DNA from: Bradyrhizobium sp. STM 3809 | Lineage (GTDB): Bacteria > Pseudomonadota > Alphaproteobacteria > Rhizobiales > Xanthobacteraceae | Assembly: GCF_000239795.1 (NCBI RefSeq) | Contig: NZ_CAFJ01000170.1 | Location: forward strand, 1 to 36,001 | Direction of reading: 5' to 3' | DNA length: 36,001 nt | Shown: positions 29,582 to 36,001 of the stretch, piece after piece | Layout of the letters: the number at the start of each line of letters is the position of its first letter | How positions within the stretch are numbered: position 1 is the stretch's first letter | Translations under genes and position numbers: made by a program | Notes under the pieces: model-generated | What the model was told of the DNA's origin: nothing | What the model saw: the letters and a program-made list of their open reading frames with translations, nothing else | The model's database searches: none

Positions 29582-32101
29582 TCAGAAGGCGCGGCTGTAG
29601 CCGACCTGAAGGCCGTAGGTCAGCGTGTTCTGGCTGGCGGCATTGGCGCTGATCATCGCCGCCGATCCCGGCGCGAGCTGGTAGCGCAGGCCGGCCTGGC
29701 CCTCGACCCAGCTCCGGCTCAGGCGCGGACCGAGCCCCGTCATTCCGCAGAACGCGGTGAGCGGCGACGCGCCGCTGCAGTCGGCCGCGAGCAGCGAGCC
29801 CTGCACGACAGGCGCGTCGTTGCGGACATTGTTGGCCCAGGCGAGACCACCGAAGGCGGTGATCCGCTCCGTCAGCGTCCCGCGCAGCTGGGTGCCGACG
29901 CGCAAGGTGGTGGCCGCGACGTTGAACGCCGCGATGGAGGCCGGGAACGGACCGCCATTCTCGACGAAGCCGCCGACGCGCGCATTGACGTAGGACAGCT
30001 GCGCGTATGGCGTCACCGTGGCCTTCAGGCCGGGGACAGCGAACGCCCAGCCGATCCGCGCCATCGCGCCCGCCGAGCTGGCATGGGTCGCGCCTTGCGA
30101 GTTCGTCAGCGTCGTGCCGTTGAGATAGCCGCGGGTGAGCGTCAGGTCGGGATACAGCGAGGCCACGGCCATCGCCAGGAATTGCAATCCTGTGTCCGGT
30201 CGATGCGCGAAGTACGTTCCGAACGTCGCGCCGGGCGCGTCGAAGCGGCCGCCATAGGCAAGGCCATTGCGCAGGCCCGAGACGCCGATGCTGAAGCCGA
30301 TCGAGGTCGACGGCGCGAGCGTGCGGGCCAGGCCGAACGTGCCCGACAGCTCGGTGCCGCTGGTGCCGTAGCCGGAGTTGCCGGCGACGAGGCCATAGGC
30401 GAAGCCGCACCATGGCGACGCGTCGCCGCCTGCCGTCCTGGCGCAACGATAGTAGTCCGCGGCGGTCGCGAGCGCGCCCATCGCGGCATCTGCGGCGATC
30501 ACGCCCTGGTTGGCGATCACGCCGAGGCTCCCGAGCGAGCCCCGCTGCTCCAGCACGCTGGTGATGCCGCCGGAGGTCGGCGGAGAACTCGCCGACACCC
30601 GGTCCAGCTTGATGAGGAACAGGTCCTGGGTGCTGTCGGCATCGTTGCGGGTGCCGCTGCCGAGGATGAGAATCTGCGACGATGAGCTGGCCGCCGACAC
30701 CGCGATCGCGGTCGCGTCGGTCAGCGTCACGTTGCTGGTGCCGACGCCGAGGCTGGCCAGGATCGAGGCCAGCGTGGCGCCCGAAGAGGACTGGCCGTCG
30801 GCCGAGACGGACCAGTAGACGGCCTGCGAGCACGACCCGCTGCTGCTCGCGGTGCAGGCATATTCGACGCGTCCGACGACGTTGTTGCCGGAGGCATCGA
30901 CCGCATTGGCGACCGCGCCGATACGGCCGAGATTGTCGGCATCGCCCGGCGTCACCGTGGCGAGCTGCAAGGTGGAATGGGTGGCCCAATTGTCGGTCGT
31001 GCTCCAGCGCACCGCCTCGAAGTTCGAGGCCGAATTGCCGAGCCAGCCGACCGCGACGCTCGCGGTGGCGACGCTGCCGCTGCCGGCGTTCAGCGCCCGC
31101 GCCTCGCCATAGGCGTAAGTCGTAGAGCTGTTGTTCAGCGGCGTCATGCCGAGTTGGGTCATCGTGCCCGAGGCGAGCGTCCAGACGAACGGCTTCGGCT
31201 GCCAGATGCTGGCGTAGTCGCCGAAGCCGCTGATGTCCGACAGCAACAGGCCGGAGCCGCGCGCCAGGTTGACGTCGTTGGTGAAGGCATCGCGCGGGAA
31301 CAGCCCGTACCAGCCGACGACGGTGCCGTTGTCGGCCACAGCCTTGCCGGAGCTTGCCGGCGAGTTGAGCGGATCCGGCGTGGCGCCGAGCAGCTGCACC
31401 GAATTCGTCGCCAGATTCCACACCGCCGCCTGCATCGTGCTGGCGCTGGTCGTGACCCGATGCGGCCAGGCCGAGTCGAACTGCAAGGTGCCGCTCCAGC
31501 CGGTCGCATAGCCGCCATTCGGGCTGATGCCGTAGGCCGCGCCGTCGGTGTCCGCGCCGTGCAGCGGCAGCTGCGTCGGCGTGACGCCGGCGAAAACGCC
31601 GGCCGTGGTGGCCTGCCAGATGTAGGGATAGATGTCGTAGTAGGTCTGGGTGCTGTCGGCGCCCAGCACCACCCCGACGACGGTCCGTCCGGCCGAATCG
31701 ATGCCGGTCGCCGCACCGCTGGCGAAATTGTTGAGCCGCGCGGTGGGCAGCGCCAGTTCGGTCACACCACCGGAGTCGAGACCGGCGCCGCCGGGAGCCC
31801 AGACGATCGGCACCTCGACCGCATTCACCGAGATATAGGGCGTCTCGCAGACCTTGCCGGCGCTCCCCACCGCCAGGCCGGACGCACTCATCCCGCCGGA
31901 ACGGACATAGCTCCCGAAGCAGCTGCTGCCGGTGGCGTAGGTCGCCTCGCCGAAACTGCTCGAGGTGAACGGCCCGGTGGTGGCCGTATCGAAGATGCCC
32001 TGCGCAGCTGCCTCACGACCGCCAAACGCGGCCAGACCGGCAAAGGACACTCTGAAAAACAGGCGCGCAGAGGAGCGCGCCGCACGCGAAATCGTCATCA
32101 T
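29582..32101 (-). CDS. Autotransporter with HAF-like repeat passenger
   Basis: An 839-residue outer-membrane autotransporter. Residues 1-34 are a signal peptide ('FRVSFAGLAAFGGREAAA'). The passenger, about 35-500, contains repeated units with a Trp-centred strand (as in 'PFVWTLASGTMTQLG', 'PYIWQATT', 'AAVWNLAT') followed by a turn and Val-Val-Gly ('ADNGTVVGWYG', 'DSAGRTVVGVV', 'DASGNNVVGRV'). These resemble the HAF repeats of extracellular propeller proteins. The last 280 residues are a beta-barrel ending in Ser-Arg-Ala-Phe with the terminal Phe needed for assembly. Two adjacent ATGs (32101 and 32098) are possible. Ribosome binding is weak. It is the largest non-core gene here. Confidence 0.82.
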   Translation of the reverse strand: MMTISRAARSSARLFFRVSFAGLAAFGGREAAAQGIFDTATTGPFTSSSFGEATYATGSSCFGSYVRSGGMSASGLAVGSAGKVCETPYISVNAVEVPIVWAPGGAGLDSGGVTELALPTARLNNFASGAATGIDSAGRTVVGVVLGADSTQTYYDIYPYIWQATTAGVFAGVTPTQLPLHGADTDGAAYGISPNGGYATGWSGTLQFDSAWPHRVTTSASTMQAAVWNLATNSVQLLGATPDPLNSPASSGKAVADNGTVVGWYGLFPRDAFTNDVNLARGSGLLLSDISGFGDYASIWQPKPFVWTLASGTMTQLGMTPLNNSSTTYAYGEARALNAGSGSVATASVAVGWLGNSASNFEAVRWSTTDNWATHSTLQLATVTPGDADNLGRIGAVANAVDASGNNVVGRVEYACTASSSGSCSQAVYWSVSADGQSSSGATLASILASLGVGTSNVTLTDATAIAVSAASSSSQILILGSGTRNDADSTQDLFLIKLDRVSASSPPTSGGITSVLEQRGSLGSLGVIANQGVIAADAAMGALATAADYYRCARTAGGDASPWCGFAYGLVAGNSGYGTSGTELSGTFGLARTLAPSTSIGFSIGVSGLRNGLAYGGRFDAPGATFGTYFAHRPDTGLQFLAMAVASLYPDLTLTRGYLNGTTLTNSQGATHASSAGAMARIGWAFAVPGLKATVTPYAQLSYVNARVGGFVENGGPFPASIAAFNVAATTLRVGTQLRGTLTERITAFGGLAWANNVRNDAPVVQGSLLAADCSGASPLTAFCGMTGLGPRLSRSWVEGQAGLRYQLAPGSAAMISANAASQNTLTYGLQVGYSRAF

Positions 32102-32156
32102 CCGAATACCCAACCCTTGAGCATTCGTTAACAACGACAATGGGTTGCAGACAACG

Positions 32157-32180
32157 AAAAGCCCGGCTGCGAACCGGGCC
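32157..32180 (-). terminator. Rho-independent terminator of ftsH
   Basis: On the minus strand GCCCGG and CCGGGC (arms within 32161-32179, seven-base loop) are followed by TTTT (32160-32157). It lies about 65 bases after the ftsH stop and before the autotransporter start. Confidence 0.85.
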
Positions 32181-32209
32181 TGTCGTCTCAATCTCTTGAT
32201 GTTCCGTAT

Positions 32210-32226
32210 CGGGAACGACGTTCCCG
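32210..32226. other. Palindrome between ftsH stop and its terminator
   Basis: CGGGAACG (32210-32217), a central A, then CGTTCCCG (32219-32226): a perfect palindrome. GTTCC at 32201-32205 can pair instead with the GGAAC of the left arm, so two exclusive hairpins are possible in the ftsH 3' untranslated region. Confidence 0.45.
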
Positions 32227-32242
32227 CCCGGACGCCCGCGCA

Positions 32243-34165
<1,923 letters not shown>

Positions 34166-34258
34166 CGATTTTCCTTCGTGGTCGCGCGGATCGCGGCCGT
34201 CTGTCCTCGGACTCATCCCTGGGTAGCCACGAGGGAATCCCCCGGTCGACCGTCTCGT

Positions 34259-34287
34259 AATCTAGGTACCACTCGCAGCAATGCCAA
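34259..34287 (-). promoter_or_regulatory. Candidate ftsH promoter, possibly read by two sigma factors
   Basis: On the minus strand TTGGCA (34287-34282) and TAGATT (34264-34259) are spaced exactly 17 bases, a good sigma-70 pair. An overlapping CTTG (34288-34285) with CCTAGAT 18 bases downstream loosely resembles an alphaproteobacterial RpoH promoter, which would suit ftsH. About 95 bases separate it from the start codon. Confidence 0.55.
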
Positions 34288-34334
34288 GGGAACCAGACAG
34301 GACTATTTAACGCATCCTAGCCCGATTCCCGCTC

Positions 34335-34358
34335 AAAAAAAGGCGCGGGAAAAGCGCC
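34335..34358 (-). terminator. Rho-independent terminator of tilS
   Basis: On the minus strand GGCGC and GCGCC form a stem with a seven-base loop, followed by seven T (34341-34335). It lies about 45 bases after the tilS stop and separates tilS from ftsH. Confidence 0.88.
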
Positions 34359-34400
34359 GCCCATGCAGGTGGTTAAGCGTCCGCGAAAGCTGCCTTCGCC

Positions 34401-35489
34401 TCAACTCCGACGCGGTCGCCGGGGCGGCGCCGGGGTGATGCGAATGGCCCCGCGCGACATGCTTACCAGCGCACCAGCCAGGGTTTGTTTTAGCCTGCCG
34501 GAGCCAGACGTACCACCGTCTCCGATCCCCGCAAGAGTCCGGTCCAGGCGATCGAGCAGCGCTTCCGCCTTGCCGAGTTCCACCGGGCCTTCGGTTCCAA
34601 TCCGGCTGATGGCGCGGATCAGCAGCCGGAGCCTGATTTCCGCTGGCAGTGCGACAAAGGTGCGCGCCTGAAACGTCAGGCCTTGATCTGCGCCTGCCGA
34701 GCCCCCGCCCTCGCACAAGGCGAGATATTGTTCGGCGCCGTCCGCCATCAGCTCGAGAGCGGCATTGGCCCGCGCGAGGCGGCTCGCCAGCGTCGCCAGG
34801 GTCCGCGCATCCCCCCCCTCGGCGGCGAGCGCCGGCATCAAGGCGCGCAGCCGCGGCCGCGTATAGGCCGGATCGCGATTGGTCGGATCATCCGCAAAGC
34901 CGATCGCGGCCGAGCGAAGCGTCGCGATGAGTCGGGCTTTCGACACGTGCAGCAGCGGACGCGCCAGCAGCAGCTCGCCTCGCGCGCTCACCGGCGCCAT
35001 GGCCGTGAGCCCGACGATGCCGCTGCCGCGCAGCAGGCGCATCAGCACGGTCTCGGCCTGGTCGTCGCGGGTGTGGGCAGTGAGGACATGGCTGGCGCCG
35101 GCCTGCCGTGCAGCCCGCCCGAGCAGACGATATCTGGCCAGGCGCGCCGCTTCGGGAATCCCGGTCGCCGGCTTCGGGTCGCTCCACCGCAGCGCCCGGT
35201 GCGTGACGTCGAGCTGCCGCGCGGCCTGCTTCACCATCTGCGCTTCGCGGCGGGCCTCCGGCCGCAGGCCATGATCCACCGTGACCGCAACCAGCCGTGG
35301 TCCCTCCCGCAGCGCCCCGCGCCAGCGGGCGGCCAGCCATAGCAGCGCCATCGAATCAGGGCCGCCGGACACGGCGAGCACCAGCGCAGGCGCAGAGGCC
35401 AGCGGCGCGAACAGCTGCTCTGCCTCGGCCGCGCTGATCGGACGGCCGTCGTCGGATGCGTGAGCCTGCGCGGTCTCGTTGGCTGCCAT
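34401..35489 (-). CDS. tilS: tRNA(Ile)-lysidine synthase
   Basis: A 362-residue PP-loop ATPase that attaches lysine to C34 of the AUA-reading tRNA-Ile, changing codon and amino-acid specificity. The P-loop Ser-Gly-Gly-Pro-Asp-Ser lies at residues 41-46 ('VLAVSGGPDSMALLWLA'). 'VTVDHGLRPEA', 'ARLARYRLLGR', 'LTAHTRDDQAETVLMRLLRGSGIVGL' and 'LLHVSKARLIATL' are typical of TilS. The C-terminal domain is the shorter alphaproteobacterial kind. No strong ribosome binding site is visible before the ATG. It follows cpoB by 73 bases and ends in a strong terminator, so cpoB and tilS may form one unit. Confidence 0.95.
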   Translation of the reverse strand: MAANETAQAHASDDGRPISAAEAEQLFAPLASAPALVLAVSGGPDSMALLWLAARWRGALREGPRLVAVTVDHGLRPEARREAQMVKQAARQLDVTHRALRWSDPKPATGIPEAARLARYRLLGRAARQAGASHVLTAHTRDDQAETVLMRLLRGSGIVGLTAMAPVSARGELLLARPLLHVSKARLIATLRSAAIGFADDPTNRDPAYTRPRLRALMPALAAEGGDARTLATLASRLARANAALELMADGAEQYLALCEGGGSAGADQGLTFQARTFVALPAEIRLRLLIRAISRIGTEGPVELGKAEALLDRLDRTLAGIGDGGTSGSGRLKQTLAGALVSMSRGAIRITPAPPRRPRRS

Positions 35490-35562
35490 GACGGCACAGT
35501 CTAGTCGTCAGGCGACACAACACCAAACCGAAGCCTTCGCCTCCGACGAAGGCCGCCCGGGG

Positions 35563-36001
35563 TCAGCACTTCACGCGCTTCTGCTCCTTGTCGACGGCCG
35601 TCTTCACGCCGACCGAGGCACGCGGATATTTGCGCGTCACCTCGCCGAACGCGGCGCAGGCCGCCTCCTTCTCCTTCAGCGCCGCCAGCGACTGGCCGAG
35701 GCGCAGCAACGCGTCGGCCGCCTTCGACGATTTGTCGTGCTTGGTCGTCACCGTGAGGAAGATCTCGGCGGCGTCGCGATATTGCTGGCGCTGGTACAGG
35801 CTCTCGCCGAGCCAGTATTGCGCGTCGCCGATCATCGGATCGTTCGGATATTTCTGGGTGAAGTTGCGCATCGTCTGCTCGGCCAGCGCGTAGTCGCGGC
35901 GCTGCATGTAGCCGATGCCGAGATCGTATTCGTCGCGCGGCGTCTGCCGCGGCGGCGCGGTCTCGAGCCCGCCGGCACCGGCGCGACGGCGACGGAGGCG
36001 C
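35563..36001 (-). CDS. cpoB: Tol-Pal system protein CpoB (YbgF), 5' end outside window
   Basis: The C-terminal 145 residues of CpoB. The frame is open to the right edge, and residues before the first internal Met (Asp-Glu-Tyr-Asp-Leu-Gly-Ile-Gly-Tyr) are the conserved start of the TPR domain. At least three TPR-like repeats follow ('DYALAEQTMRNFTQKYPNDPMIGDAQYWLGESLY', 'QYRDAAEIFLTVTTKHDKSSKAADALLRLGQSLAALKEKEAACAAFGEVTRKYP'). CpoB is periplasmic and links peptidoglycan synthesis with Tol-driven outer-membrane constriction. Its coiled coil and signal peptide lie outside the window. The tilS gene follows 73 bases later on the same strand. Confidence 0.93.
   Translation of the reverse strand, partial: RLRRRRAGAGGLETAPPRQTPRDEYDLGIGYMQRRDYALAEQTMRNFTQKYPNDPMIGDAQYWLGESLYQRQQYRDAAEIFLTVTTKHDKSSKAADALLRLGQSLAALKEKEAACAAFGEVTRKYPRASVGVKTAVDKEQKRVKC

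Noticed and set aside
29553..31421. Minus-strand open frame of 622 codons overlapping the autotransporter in another frame
   Set aside because: Arg-rich frame-shifted reading of the autotransporter, which itself has a signal peptide and beta-barrel end.

Overview
The window reads as ordinary chromosomal DNA of a GC-rich alphaproteobacterium of the Rhizobiales, most likely Bradyrhizobium or a close relative. The evidence is gene content and order: purE-purK-rpsU, the split pntAa-pntAb-pntB transhydrogenase, the short aa3-type oxidase subunit IV, GapR (DUF2312), DUF1244, DUF1036 next to pyk, two DUF465 genes, and cpoB-tilS-ftsH. I see no rRNA, tRNA, CRISPR array, transposase, integrase or phage gene. 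Protein calls rest on recognising family motifs in the translations; no database search was run.

Layout. 1-941 is the 3' part of an FAD-dependent L-2-hydroxyglutarate oxidase-like gene. 1115-2488 holds four small genes, two of them divergent DUF465 paralogues. A GGDEF diguanylate cyclase (minus strand) diverges from purE-purK (last steps to the purine intermediate CAIR), followed by rpsU with a good terminator. 5685-6569 is a membrane-anchored protein of unknown function. From 13483 down to 6809 runs a long minus-strand series: pntAa, pntAb, pntB, a membrane-anchored alpha/beta hydrolase, an NhaD-type Na+/H+ antiporter, a ChaA-type Ca2+/H+ antiporter and a small cupin. Upstream of it are the 50-residue cytochrome oxidase subunit IV and a toxin-antitoxin pair (AbrB/MazE-type antitoxin, Doc-type toxin) with its own recognisable promoter and paired operator boxes. 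Then come an M3 oligoendopeptidase with a histone-like basic tail, a sigma-54 activator, and a peptidoglycan pair: an L,D-transpeptidase followed by a MepK-like endopeptidase (DUF882).

From 22648 the order is gapR, DUF1244, then DUF1036 overlapping pyk. The pyruvate kinase carries the residue set of K+-independent enzymes. The most accessory-looking block is 25692-32101: two multi-spanning GT-C-like glycosyltransferases flanking a TetR regulator with palindromic operator candidates, then an autotransporter whose passenger looks built of HAF-type propeller repeats. The right end returns to core functions: ftsH, tilS and the 3' part of cpoB, all minus strand, with clear terminators.

I do not see an obviously new multi-gene system. 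The points most worth following are the AbrB-Doc operator architecture, the HAF-repeat autotransporter beside regulated glycosyltransferases, the C-terminal extension of the MepK-like protein, and several unassigned palindromes.
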